From Falsiroseomonas sp035644895 (lineage in GTDB: Bacteria > Pseudomonadota > Alphaproteobacteria > Acetobacterales > Acetobacteraceae), in the NCBI GenBank assembly GCA_035644895.1, contig DASQNQ010000283.1, forward strand, positions 1 through 20,568: a DNA stretch of 20,568 nt. The letters run 5' to 3'. The notes under the pieces are model-generated. The model was not told the DNA's origin. It searched no databases and saw only the letters and a program-made list of their open reading frames with translations. Position numbers and translations under genes: made by a program. Shown in pieces: positions 1-7,388 of this stretch. Numbering within the stretch: the stretch's first letter is position 1; each line of letters begins with the position of its first letter.

Positions 1-1255
1 AGCCCAGCTTCTGCGCCTCGCGCAGCCGGGCCTCGGCCTGCGCCACCTGGCGCACCTCGCCCGAAAGCCCGACCTCGCCGAAATAGACGGCCTCGGGGTC
101 CGTCGGGCGGTCGGTCGCGGCGCTGATCAGCGCGGCCGCGACGGCGAGGTCCGCCGCCGGCTCCGCGATGCGCAGCCCGCCCGCCACGTTCAGGTAGACG
201 TCGTTCATGCCGAGCGTCATGCCGCAGCGTGCCTCGAGCACCGCGAGCAGCATGGCCAGCCGCCCGCTGTCCCAGCCCACCACCTGCCGCCGGGGCGACC
301 CGCCGGCGGAGGGGGAGAGCAGGCACTGCACCTCGACCAGCACGGGGCGCGTGCCCTCGACGCCCGCGAAGACCGCCGAGCCCGAGACGTTGCCCCGCCG
401 CTCGGCCAGGAACAGGGCGGAGGGGTTCGCGACCTCCACCAGGCCGCGGTCGGTCATCTCGAAGACGCCGATCTCGTCCGTCGCGCCGTAGCGGTTCTTG
501 ACGGCGCGCAGGATGCGGAACTGGTGGCCGCGGTCCCCTTCGAAGTAGAGCGTCGCGTCCACCATGTGTTCCAGCACCCGGGGGCCGGCGAGCGTCCCCT
601 CCTTCGTCACATGACCCACCAGCACGATGGCGAAGCCGCGCGACTTGGCGAGCCGGATCAGCTCCGCCGCGCAGGCCCGGACCTGGGAAACGGTGCCGGG
701 CGCGCTGTCGAGCGCGTCCAGCCACACCGTCTGGATCGAATCCATGATGACCAGCGCCGCCTCGGGCTCCGATTCCAGGCTCGCCGCGATGTCGCGGAGG
801 CTGGTCGCTGCGGCGAGCCCGAGCGGACTGTCCGAGAGGCCGAGGCGCGCGGCGCGGAGCCGCACCTGCTCCACCGCCTCCGCCCCGCTCACATACAGGG
901 CGCGGCGGCCGGACTTCGCGATCTGCGCCGCCGCCTGGAGCAGGATGGTGGACTTGCCGATCCCCGGGTCGCCGCCGACCAGCACGGCCGAGCCCGGCAC
1001 CATCCCGCCGCCCAGCACCCGGTCCAGCTCCGCGATGCCGGTGCCGATGCGCGCCGGCGGCTCCGCCCGGCCCTTCAGCCCGACGAATTCCAGCTTCCGC
1101 CCGCCGCCCGCCCTGGCGGCCGGGCCGGGGCCGCGGCTTTCGGGCGCCTCCTCGACGAGGGTGTTCCACTCCCCGCAGGCGTCGCAGCGCCCCTGCCACT
1201 TGGGCGAGGGGGCGCCGCAGGACTGGCAGACGTAGCGGGTGCGGTCCTTGGCCAC
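1..1255 (-). CDS. radA: DNA repair protein RadA, C-terminus off the left edge
   Basis: RadA (Sms) is a RecA-like ATPase that acts as a branch-migration helicase in recombination and repair. I read 418 codons from a GTG at 1255; E. coli RadA is 460 residues, so roughly the last 40 are missing. The N-terminus carries the four-cysteine zinc finger (C10, C13, C24, C27), then Walker A GDPGIGKS at 95-102, the RadA-specific KNRYG motif at 253-257, and the Lon-like C-terminal domain starting after about residue 285. The frame is open to base 1 and ends in a typical REAQKLG segment. The GTG start gives the standard MAKDRTRYVC opening. An oddity is SGAEA at 123-127, where E. coli has TGEES. It lies 67 bp downstream of mlaF and may have its own promoter in that gap. 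Confidence 0.96.
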   Translation of the reverse strand, partial: MAKDRTRYVCQSCGAPSPKWQGRCDACGEWNTLVEEAPESRGPGPAARAGGGRKLEFVGLKGRAEPPARIGTGIAELDRVLGGGMVPGSAVLVGGDPGIGKSTILLQAAAQIAKSGRRALYVSGAEAVEQVRLRAARLGLSDSPLGLAAATSLRDIAASLESEPEAALVIMDSIQTVWLDALDSAPGTVSQVRACAAELIRLAKSRGFAIVLVGHVTKEGTLAGPRVLEHMVDATLYFEGDRGHQFRILRAVKNRYGATDEIGVFEMTDRGLVEVANPSALFLAERRGNVSGSAVFAGVEGTRPVLVEVQCLLSPSAGGSPRRQVVGWDSGRLAMLLAVLEARCGMTLGMNDVYLNVAGGLRIAEPAADLAVAAALISAATDRPTDPEAVYFGEVGLSGEVRQVAQAEARLREAQKLG

Positions 1256-1270
1256 GCGGGCGGCCCTTTC

Positions 1271-1285
1271 AAACAAAACGTGAAC
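1271..1285 (-). promoter_or_regulatory. Candidate LexA (SOS) box upstream of radA
   Basis: On the minus strand the sequence reads GTTC, seven bases, GTTT. The alphaproteobacterial LexA operator is GTTC-N7-GTTC, so seven of eight fixed bases match. It sits 16-30 bp upstream of the radA GTG, in an AT-richer patch of an otherwise very GC-rich gap. The placement before a recombination gene is suggestive, but a one-mismatch site can arise by chance. Confidence 0.3.
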
Positions 1286-1322
1286 ATGGAAGATAGGCGC
1301 CCAGGCCGCCCAGGGGAAGGCG

Positions 1323-2096
1323 CTACTTCCGCAGCTCCATCTGGATCGGCCCCTCCCGCTCCCCGCGCGCGAACTGGTCGACCATGTCGTTCCCCGTCTC
1401 GCCCAGCGTCGCCGCCTGGCCGCGCCAGACGATGCGGCCGCGGTGGATCATCGCCGCGTCGTCGCCGATGCGCCGCGCGCTGGCCATGTCGTGCGTGATG
1501 GACACCGCGGTCGCGCCGAGCCGCTTGACCACGTCCACGATCAGCCCGTCGATCACCGCGCCCATGATGGGGTCGAGGCCCGTGGTGGGCTCGTCGAAGA
1601 AGATGATGTCGGGCTGCGCGGCGACCGCGCGGGCCAGCGCCACGCGCTTCTGCATGCCGCCCGACAGCTCGCTCGGGTAGAGGTCGCCGACGCTGGCGGC
1701 CAGCCCCACCTGCGCCAGCACCTCCGCCGCCTTGTCACGGGCGGACGTGCGGGCGATGCGGCGCTGCGCGAGAAGCTTGAAGCAGACATTCTCCCAGACC
1801 GGCAGGCTGTCGAACAGCGCGCCGTTCTGGAACAGCATGCCGATGCGGCCGTTCAGCTCCTCCCGCTCCCGCGCGCCCATGCGCAGCACGTCGCGCCCGT
1901 CCACCTCGATGGTGCCGGCGTCGGGCCGGATCAGGCCGAGGATGCACTTCAGCGTGACGGACTTGCCGGAGCCCGAGCCACCCAGGATCACCATCGAGTG
2001 CCCCGCGCGGATGTCGAGGTCCACGCCGTCCAGCACCACCTTGGGCCCGAAGCTCTTGGACAGGCCGCGCAGGCGGATCTTGGGCGTGTCGCTCAT
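1323..2096 (-). CDS. mlaF: MlaF-type lipid ABC transporter ATP-binding protein
   Basis: This is the ATPase subunit of a Mla/Ttg2-type ABC system, which moves phospholipids between inner and outer membrane. The 257-residue protein shows all ABC landmarks: Walker A GGSGSGKS at 39-46, Q-loop Q90, signature LSGGMQ at 144-149, Walker B IIFFDEP with D168 and E169, and the switch histidine H202. The SGGMQKRVALARA stretch and the TTGLDPIMG segment after Walker B are characteristic of MlaF. Its ATG overlaps the mlaE stop as ATGA, so the two are translationally coupled and should form one complex on the cytoplasmic face. No substrate-binding mlaD or mlaC gene lies next to it; radA follows instead. Confidence 0.9.
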   Translation of the reverse strand: MSDTPKIRLRGLSKSFGPKVVLDGVDLDIRAGHSMVILGGSGSGKSVTLKCILGLIRPDAGTIEVDGRDVLRMGAREREELNGRIGMLFQNGALFDSLPVWENVCFKLLAQRRIARTSARDKAAEVLAQVGLAASVGDLYPSELSGGMQKRVALARAVAAQPDIIFFDEPTTGLDPIMGAVIDGLIVDVVKRLGATAVSITHDMASARRIGDDAAMIHRGRIVWRGQAATLGETGNDMVDQFARGEREGPIQMELRK

Positions 2097-2878
2097 CGCG
2101 CGAAGAACACCGCCGTCAGCGCGTAGTCGAAGGCCAGGATGAGGATGGAGGCCGACACCACGGCGGAGGTCGTCGCCCGCCCGACGCCCTGCGCGCCGCC
2201 GCCCGAATGGTAGCCGAACCAGCAGCCCATCAGCGTGACGACGAAGCCGAACACCGCCGCCTTCACCAGCCCCGAGAGCACGTCCCAGAGCTGCAGGAAG
2301 TCGAAGGTCGCCTTGAGGTAGGCGCCCGAGCCGAAGCCGAGCTGCGTCGTGCCGACCAGCCAGCCGCCCATGACGCCGAGCGTGTCCGCCACGATGACCA
2401 GCAGGGGAAGCGCCAGCGTCCCGGCCAGCAGCCGCGGCGCCACCAGGTACTTCATGGGGTTGGTCGAGAGCGTCGTCAGCGCGTCGATCTGGTCGGTCAC
2501 GCGCATCGTGCCGATCTCGGCGGCGAAGGCCGCGCCGATGCGCCCCGCCACCATCAGCCCCGCCAGGACCGGCCCCAGCTCCCGCGTGATGGAGAGCACG
2601 ACGACGTTCGCCACCGCCCCTTCCGCGTTGAAGCGCGCGAAGCCCGTGTAGGACTGCAACGCCAGCACCATGCCGGTGAACACGGCGGTCAAGGCGACGA
2701 CGGGCAGCGAGAACCAGGCGATCTCGACGAAGGCGCGCGCGAACTGCCGCCCGTAGAAGGGCGGCCGCAGCAGGTGGGAGATGGCATCGAGCGCGAAGAT
2801 CGCGACCGCCCCCGCCCCGCGCAGCACGCCGATGGCGCCGCGCCCGATCGCGGCGAGCAGGTCGAGGAGCCTGTCCAA
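2093..2878 (-). CDS. mlaE: MlaE-type lipid ABC transporter permease
   Basis: Inner-membrane permease partner of MlaF in retrograde or anterograde phospholipid transport. At 261 residues it matches E. coli MlaE (260). It contains the family core ELGPVLAGLMVAGRIGAAFA followed by AEIGTMRVTDQIDAL, and about five hydrophobic segments (roughly 50-75, 100-120, 150-180, 205-225, 235-258). The start is a TTG at 2878, five bases beyond the alr stop; the first ATG comes much later and would remove the conserved N-terminal amphipathic helix, so TTG is preferred. The near contact with alr and the ATGA overlap with mlaF indicate one operon. Which lipid is moved, and in which direction, cannot be told from sequence. 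Confidence 0.9.
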   Translation of the reverse strand: MDRLLDLLAAIGRGAIGVLRGAGAVAIFALDAISHLLRPPFYGRQFARAFVEIAWFSLPVVALTAVFTGMVLALQSYTGFARFNAEGAVANVVVLSITRELGPVLAGLMVAGRIGAAFAAEIGTMRVTDQIDALTTLSTNPMKYLVAPRLLAGTLALPLLVIVADTLGVMGGWLVGTTQLGFGSGAYLKATFDFLQLWDVLSGLVKAAVFGFVVTLMGCWFGYHSGGGAQGVGRATTSAVVSASILILAFDYALTAVFFAR

Positions 2879-2882
2879 CCGC

Positions 2883-3956
2883 TCAGCCGCCCGCGTAGGT
2901 CCGCGCGTAGCGCGCGCCGAGGCTCGTCAGCACCTCGTAGCCGATGGTGCCGCAGCGCGCGGCGATGTCGTCCGGCGTGTTGCCCGGCCCGATGATCCGC
3001 ACGCGGTCGCCCGCGCGCGCATCCGGCACGTCGGTGACGTCGAAGGTCGTGAGGTCCATGGACACGCGCCCCACCAGCGGCACCTCTGTTCCATGAAGGG
3101 TGCCCATGGACCGGCCCGAGAGGGCGCGAAGGTAGCCATCGGCATACCCGACGGCAACGGTCGCGATCCGGCTCGGCCGCCGCGCGGTCCAGGAGGCGCC
3201 GTAGCCGACGCTCTCCCCTTCCTCGATCCGGCGGACCTGCAGCACCTCGCCCTCCAGCGTCACCGCCTGGCGCATCGGGTTCGGCCGGCCAGGCGTCGGG
3301 TTGATCCCGTAGAGCGCGCAGCCCGGCCGCGCGAGGTCGGAGCGGAAGCCCTCGCCGAGGAACAGGCCGGAGGAGTTGGCGAGCGAGGTGGGCACGCCCG
3401 GCGCGATGCGCGAAGCGGCCTCCGCGAAGCGCGCGCGCTGCGCCGCGTTCAGGGGGTGGTGCGGCTCGTCCGCGCAGGCCAGGTGCGTCATGACGTAGAG
3501 AAGCCGCGCGCGCCCGAGCGGTGCGCGGTCCTGCGCGAGCGCCGCCTGCTCCCGCGCATCGAGGCCGAGCCGCGCCATGCCGGTGTCGAGGTGCAGGATC
3601 GCCTCGCCGCCTGCCGCGCCCCAGGCCGCGACGTCCGGCAGCCCGTTCAGCACGGGCACCAGCCCGGCGCCGCCATCCGCACCCGGCGGGAAGCCGTTCA
3701 GCACCGCGACCTGCGGGCCGGGCCCGATGGCGGCCCGCAGCGCCAGCCCCTCGGACAGGTGCGCCACGAAGAAGTGCCGGCAGCCCGCCGCGGCGAGCGC
3801 CCGCGCCACCGGCGCGGCACCCAGCCCGTAGCCATCGGCCTTCACCACCCCCGCGACCGGGGCCCCGTGGCGCGCGCCCAGGTCGCGCCAGTTCGCGACG
3901 ATGGCGCCCAGGTCGACGCGCAGCACGCCCTGCCCGGAGAGGCGCTCAGCCCCCAT
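2883..3956 (-). CDS. alr: Alanine racemase
   Basis: PLP-dependent racemase that converts L-alanine to D-alanine for peptidoglycan precursors in the cytoplasm. Counting from the ATG at 3956 (357 aa), the PLP lysine is K39 in VVKADGYG, DTGMARLG lies at 124-131, the GCALYG segment is near 213-218, and the second catalytic base is Y252 in SVGYGASW, followed by VGYADGYLR and GRVSMD. This start is preceded by GAAGG five bases upstream and overlaps the dnaB end by 11 bp. An upstream in-frame ATG at 3971 would add five residues but has no visible ribosome-binding site. The cysteine commonly found before MD in this family is a serine here. Cotranscription with dnaB and mlaEF is likely. Confidence 0.95.
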   Translation of the reverse strand: MGAERLSGQGVLRVDLGAIVANWRDLGARHGAPVAGVVKADGYGLGAAPVARALAAAGCRHFFVAHLSEGLALRAAIGPGPQVAVLNGFPPGADGGAGLVPVLNGLPDVAAWGAAGGEAILHLDTGMARLGLDAREQAALAQDRAPLGRARLLYVMTHLACADEPHHPLNAAQRARFAEAASRIAPGVPTSLANSSGLFLGEGFRSDLARPGCALYGINPTPGRPNPMRQAVTLEGEVLQVRRIEEGESVGYGASWTARRPSRIATVAVGYADGYLRALSGRSMGTLHGTEVPLVGRVSMDLTTFDVTDVPDARAGDRVRIIGPGNTPDDIAARCGTIGYEVLTSLGARYARTYAGG

Positions 3957-5466
3957 ACCCGCCTTCGCCATGGGTCTGGTCGAGGTCGCCGAAGCGCGTG
4001 AACTCGCCCTCGAAGAACAGCGGGATCGTGCCGGTCGGGCCGTGGCGCTGCTTGGCCAGGATGAGTTCCGCCTTGTTGTGGGCGTTCTCCATGTCCGTGG
4101 TGAACTTCTCCACGGCCTCCTGGTACTTCTGGGGGTTGTCGAAGTTCGCCTGCTTCGGCTCCCGCTGCTTCAGGTAGTACTCGTCGCGGTAGACGAACAT
4201 CACCACGTCGGCGTCCTGCTCGATCGAGCCTGATTCGCGCAGGTCCGAGAGCTGCGGCCGCTTGTCCTCGCGCGATTCGACCTGCCGCGAAAGCTGGGAC
4301 AGCGCGATGACGGGAACCGCCAGCTCCTTCGCGATGGCCTTCAGCCCCTGGGTGATCTGGCTGATCTCCTGCACCCGGTTCTCGGGCCGCGTGCCCGGCG
4401 CCGGCCGCATCAGCTGCAGGTAGTCCACCACCACCAGGTTCAGCCCGCGCGTGCGCTGCAGGCGCCGGCAGCGCGTGCGCAGCGCGGAGAGCGTGATGGC
4501 CGGCGTGTCGTCGATGAAGAGCGGCAGCGCCTGCAATTCGCGGCTCGCCTCGACGAACTTGTCGAAGTCGCGCTGGCCGATGTCGCCGCGCCGGATCCGG
4601 TCGCCGGAGATGCGGCTCTCCTCCGACAGGATACGGGTCGCGAGCTGGTCCGCGCTCATCTCCAGCGAGAAGATCGCGACGCCCGCCTTCGGGATGGCGT
4701 TCGGCTCCTTGTCGCGCGCCTCCCGCAGCAGGGCGCGCGCCGCGCCGAAGGCGATCTTGGTGGCGAGCGCGGTCTTGCCCATGCCCGGCCGCCCGGCCAG
4801 GATCAGCAGGTCCGACTTGTGCAGCCCGCCGAGCTTCGCATCGAGGTCGCGCAGCCCCGTCGAGAGGCCGGAGACGCCGCCCGGGTTGTGGAAGGCCTTC
4901 TCCGCATAGTCGATCGAGACGCGCAGCGCGTGTTCGAGCGAGACGAACCCCCCGCCCGTCTCGCCCGCCTTCGACAGCTCGAACAGCTCCTGCTCGGCCG
5001 CCTCCATCTGCATCTTGCCGTCGAGCTCGGGCTCCGCCCCGAAGGCGCGGTTGACCAGCGTCTCGCCCACGTCGATCAGCTGCCGGCGCAGCCAGGCATC
5101 GTGGATGACGCGCCCGTACTCGCCGGCGTTGATCACGCCGACCATGGCCGAGACGAGCTGGCCGAGATAGGCGGCGCCCCCCACCTCGTCGAGCAGGCCG
5201 GAATGCTCGAACTCCGCCCGCAGCGTGACCGCGTCCGCGAGCTGGCTTGCCTCGAGCCGCCGCTGGATGGCGGCGAAGATGCGGGCATGGATCGGGTCGG
5301 CGAAGTGGTCGGGCGCCAGGAACTCGCCCACCCGCTCATAGGCCTTGTTGTTGGCCAGCAGCGCCCCGAGCAGCGCCTGCTCGGCCTGGAGGTTCGATGG
5401 CGGAAGGCGCTGGGAGAGCCCGAGCAGCCCGTCGCCACCGTCCTGGGGCGGAAGGTAGGTGTTCAT
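3946..5466 (-). CDS. dnaB: Replicative DNA helicase DnaB
   Basis: Hexameric 5'-3' helicase that unwinds the replication fork and recruits primase. The 506-residue protein has the N-terminal primase-interacting domain (PPSNLQAEQALLGALL at 22-37), a linker near 150-200, and the RecA-like motor with Walker A GRPGMGKT at 225-232, Walker B ending VVVDYLQLM near 345-353, the DNA-binding loop around SRQVESRED at 393-401, and SDLRESGSIEQDAD at 407-420. No intein interrupts the motor. The ATG at 5466 gives the normal DnaB N-terminus; the reading frame stays open to 5556, but that extension runs through the terminator-like hairpin and repeats and resembles no known DnaB. The tail is glycine-rich (GEGGYGG). 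Confidence 0.97.
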   Translation of the reverse strand: MNTYLPPQDGGDGLLGLSQRLPPSNLQAEQALLGALLANNKAYERVGEFLAPDHFADPIHARIFAAIQRRLEASQLADAVTLRAEFEHSGLLDEVGGAAYLGQLVSAMVGVINAGEYGRVIHDAWLRRQLIDVGETLVNRAFGAEPELDGKMQMEAAEQELFELSKAGETGGGFVSLEHALRVSIDYAEKAFHNPGGVSGLSTGLRDLDAKLGGLHKSDLLILAGRPGMGKTALATKIAFGAARALLREARDKEPNAIPKAGVAIFSLEMSADQLATRILSEESRISGDRIRRGDIGQRDFDKFVEASRELQALPLFIDDTPAITLSALRTRCRRLQRTRGLNLVVVDYLQLMRPAPGTRPENRVQEISQITQGLKAIAKELAVPVIALSQLSRQVESREDKRPQLSDLRESGSIEQDADVVMFVYRDEYYLKQREPKQANFDNPQKYQEAVEKFTTDMENAHNKAELILAKQRHGPTGTIPLFFEGEFTRFGDLDQTHGEGGYGG

Positions 5467-5504
5467 CGCCCCATCATAGCGCGGATCGGCCCCGGGTGAT
5501 GCCC

Positions 5505-5532
5505 GGTGGATAGCGTGGACAAGGGTGGATAG
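5505..5532 (-). promoter_or_regulatory. Three head-to-tail DnaA-box-like 9-mers upstream of dnaB
   Basis: On the minus strand, 5532-5524 and 5513-5505 both read CTATCCACC, and 5522-5514 reads TTGTCCACG. Each matches seven of nine bases of the DnaA box TTATCCACA, and all point the same way with only one base between the first and second. The array also forms an 11-bp direct repeat with a 19-bp period. It lies about 40-65 bp before the dnaB start. DnaA control of dnaB is a guess; plain direct repeats for another regulator are equally possible. Confidence 0.3.
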
Positions 5533-5540
5533 CGGGGAGG

Positions 5541-5563
5541 AAACGCCCGGTGTCACCCGGGCG
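5541..5563 (-). terminator. Weak intrinsic terminator after rplI
   Basis: A perfect 7-bp stem (CGCCCGG paired with CCGGGCG, 5544-5563) with a six-base loop is followed on the minus strand by TTT. It lies about 20 bp after the rplI stop and before the dnaB leader, so it may end or attenuate the ribosomal-protein transcript. The T-run is short, so read-through is likely. Confidence 0.4.
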
Positions 5564-5583
5564 CCACGCCCCCTGTCACACCG

Positions 5584-6153
5584 TTACTCCTGGGAGGCCT
5601 GGCCCAGCTCGGCCAGCTCGGCGGCCAGCTCGGCCTCCAGGCTCCGCTCCTCCTCCTCGGCCGCGGCACGGATGTCCTCGCCGCGGGCCTGCTTGTCGGC
5701 CTCCTCGACGGAGCGGGCGACGTTCACGCCGACCATGATGTCCACCTCCGGGTGGAGGGCGACGCGGACCTGGACGACGCCCGTCGTCTTGATCGGCTGC
5801 TCCAGCATCACCTGGGAGCGGTCGACCGAGAGGCCGCCGTCGCGGCACGCATCCGCGATGTCGCGCGCATTGACGGAGCCGTAGAGGGAGCCGCTCTCGC
5901 CGGCGGAGCGCAGGATCACGACCGAGAGGCCCGCCACGCGCTCGGCGATGCGCTCGGCCTCCTCGCGGCGCTTCAGGTTCTGCGCCTCCAGCTGGGCGCG
6001 CTCGCGCTCGAACCGCGCCAGGTTGTCCTTGCTCGCGCGGATGGCCTTGCCCTGCGGGAGCAGGAAGTTGCGCGCGTAGCCCGGGCGGACCTTCACGCGC
6101 TCGCCCATCTGGCCGAGCTTCTCGACCCGCTGCATCAGGATGACTTCGATCAT
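5584..6153 (-). CDS. rplI: 50S ribosomal protein L9
   Basis: Large-subunit ribosomal protein that binds 23S rRNA and helps hold the reading frame. The L9 signature is complete: LGQMGERVKVRPGYARNF at 13-30 followed by LLPQGKA. The central helix (about 40-75) and the C-terminal rRNA-contact domain (about 76-148) follow. At 189 residues it is 40 longer than E. coli L9; the extra tail (about 150-189) is acidic and alanine/glutamate-rich, ending in AELAAELAELGQASQE. The DNA for that end holds three near-copies of GCCAGCTCG at 5602-5632, a small tandem expansion. It follows the DUF2232 gene by 19 bp. Confidence 0.97.
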   Translation of the reverse strand: MIEVILMQRVEKLGQMGERVKVRPGYARNFLLPQGKAIRASKDNLARFERERAQLEAQNLKRREEAERIAERVAGLSVVILRSAGESGSLYGSVNARDIADACRDGGLSVDRSQVMLEQPIKTTGVVQVRVALHPEVDIMVGVNVARSVEEADKQARGEDIRAAAEEEERSLEAELAAELAELGQASQE

Positions 6154-6172
6154 GTCCGCACCGTCGTCCGTG

Positions 6173-7093
6173 TCATGTGGTGGTGGGCGGCGCGGCGCGC
6201 CTCGCCCAATGGTCGTAGAGTCCGAAGCCGGCGGCGAACATGGCCGTCGGCACCGTCAGGATGATGAGCAGCCCGTAGACCAGCCCAAGGACCATGCCCC
6301 GCCCCCGCAGCCCCTGCGTGCGCCGGTGCACGGCCGCGAGCCCGAGCAGGAACACGGGCACCAGCAGCGCCAGCGTGACCGAGAGCGGCACCGCGTCGCC
6401 CGGGCCTGCCGTCAGCAGCCACACCAGGGCCGCCGCCGCCGGCAGGGCGGGGTAGAGCCGCGGCAGCCGCGCCTCGCGCCACTGCGGGGCGGGCGCGATG
6501 CCGAGCCGGGCCACGATCCGCCCGGCCATGGCCGCGTTCGCCAGCAGGGCGACGGACAGCCAGAAGCCGATGGCCGCCGCCTTCACCCGCACCAGCTCGT
6601 CGACCAGCCCGCCGCCGGCTGGCAGGCCCATGCGGGCCAGCGCCGTCTCCGCCGCCTGGCGCATCGCGCCCTCGAGCCCCCCCTCGGAGCCCGAAAGCGC
6701 CAGCGCCGCGGCCAGGATGCCGCAGGCCGGCACCAGGCCGAGCAGCGCGAAGGGCGCCGAAAGCTCACCCCGCCGCGCGGCCCAGGCCAGCCCGAGCACC
6801 GCGACCGGCAGCCCGAAGGCCGCCAGGAACACGCCGATGGCGAGGTTGGTGGCCGAGAGCGTCAGCACCAGCGTGGCGACGCCCACCCCCGCCAGCAGCG
6901 CCGCCGGACCGAAGCCGAGGCCCGCCACGAAGAGCGGCAGCGGGATCAGCCACATGGCGGCAGCACCGAGCGCCATGCCGCGGAACGCCCAGAGGGCGAG
7001 CACGGCCGACAGCAGCCCGGCCGCGCCGGCAGCCAGCCAGCGCGGATCGGACGCAACCGTGCCGCCGCCCCCCGCCATGCCGCCCGCCATCAT
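6173..7093 (-). CDS. DUF2232-type multi-pass membrane protein
   Basis: An integral inner-membrane protein of unknown function, 306 residues, with about eight hydrophobic helices (roughly 20-35, 42-60, 62-83, 85-105, 112-130, 170-190, 220-235, 240-260, 270-295). I assign it to the DUF2232 (YybS-like) family from its position between rpsR and rplI in alphaproteobacteria and its overall topology, not from a diagnostic motif. The N-terminus is glycine-rich (MMAGGMAGGGG). The first ATG at 7093 has AGG six bases upstream and sits seven bases after the rpsR stop; the adjacent ATG at 7090 is also possible. Tight spacing on both sides means it is expressed with the ribosomal proteins. Confidence 0.75.
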   Translation of the reverse strand: MMAGGMAGGGGTVASDPRWLAAGAAGLLSAVLALWAFRGMALGAAAMWLIPLPLFVAGLGFGPAALLAGVGVATLVLTLSATNLAIGVFLAAFGLPVAVLGLAWAARRGELSAPFALLGLVPACGILAAALALSGSEGGLEGAMRQAAETALARMGLPAGGGLVDELVRVKAAAIGFWLSVALLANAAMAGRIVARLGIAPAPQWREARLPRLYPALPAAAALVWLLTAGPGDAVPLSVTLALLVPVFLLGLAAVHRRTQGLRGRGMVLGLVYGLLIILTVPTAMFAAGFGLYDHWARRAAPPTTT

Positions 7094-7100
7094 CGTCTGC

Positions 7101-7382
7101 CTAGTCGTTGATCACGTAGGGCAGCAGCGCCAGGAAGCGGGCGCGCTTGATGGCATTCGCCAGCTCGCGCTGCTTCTTGGCGGAGACCGCCGTGATGCGG
7201 GACGGCACGATCTTCCCCCGCTCCGACAGGAAGCGGGAGAGCAGGCGCACGTCCTTGTAGTCGATCTTCGGCGCGTTCGGGCCGGAGAAGGGGCAGGACT
7301 TCCGACGGCGGTAGAAGGGGCGCCGGGCGCCCACGGCGGGGCGCCGCCCGGCGGGGTTGAGCGAGGTTTCGGTGTCGGACAT
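7101..7382 (-). CDS. rpsR: 30S ribosomal protein S18
   Basis: Small-subunit protein that pairs with S6 on the platform of the 30S subunit. The 93-residue product has the basic N-terminal arm (RRPFYRRRKSCPFSG at 20-34) and the S18 core: IDYKDVRLLSRFLSERGKI at 40-58, then PSRITAVSAKKQRELANAIK at 60-79 and RARFLALLPYV at 80-90. The first 18 residues are a non-conserved leader rich in polar residues. It begins six bases after the rpsF stop, the usual arrangement that keeps S6 and S18 in equal supply. Confidence 0.98.
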   Translation of the reverse strand: MSDTETSLNPAGRRPAVGARRPFYRRRKSCPFSGPNAPKIDYKDVRLLSRFLSERGKIVPSRITAVSAKKQRELANAIKRARFLALLPYVIND

Positions 7383-7388
7383 CTGCTC

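Noticed and set aside
524..1498. A 324-codon plus-strand open frame over radA
   Set aside because: Antisense to radA, whose minus-strand frame carries zinc finger, Walker A and KNRYG motifs.
5472..5477. TATGAT on the minus strand as a -10 element for dnaB
   Set aside because: It lies six bases before the ATG, no -35 is found at the right distance, and it would give an essentially leaderless mRNA.
5467..5556. N-terminal extension of dnaB by 30 codons
   Set aside because: It covers a terminator-like hairpin and the direct repeats, and the added residues match nothing known in DnaB.
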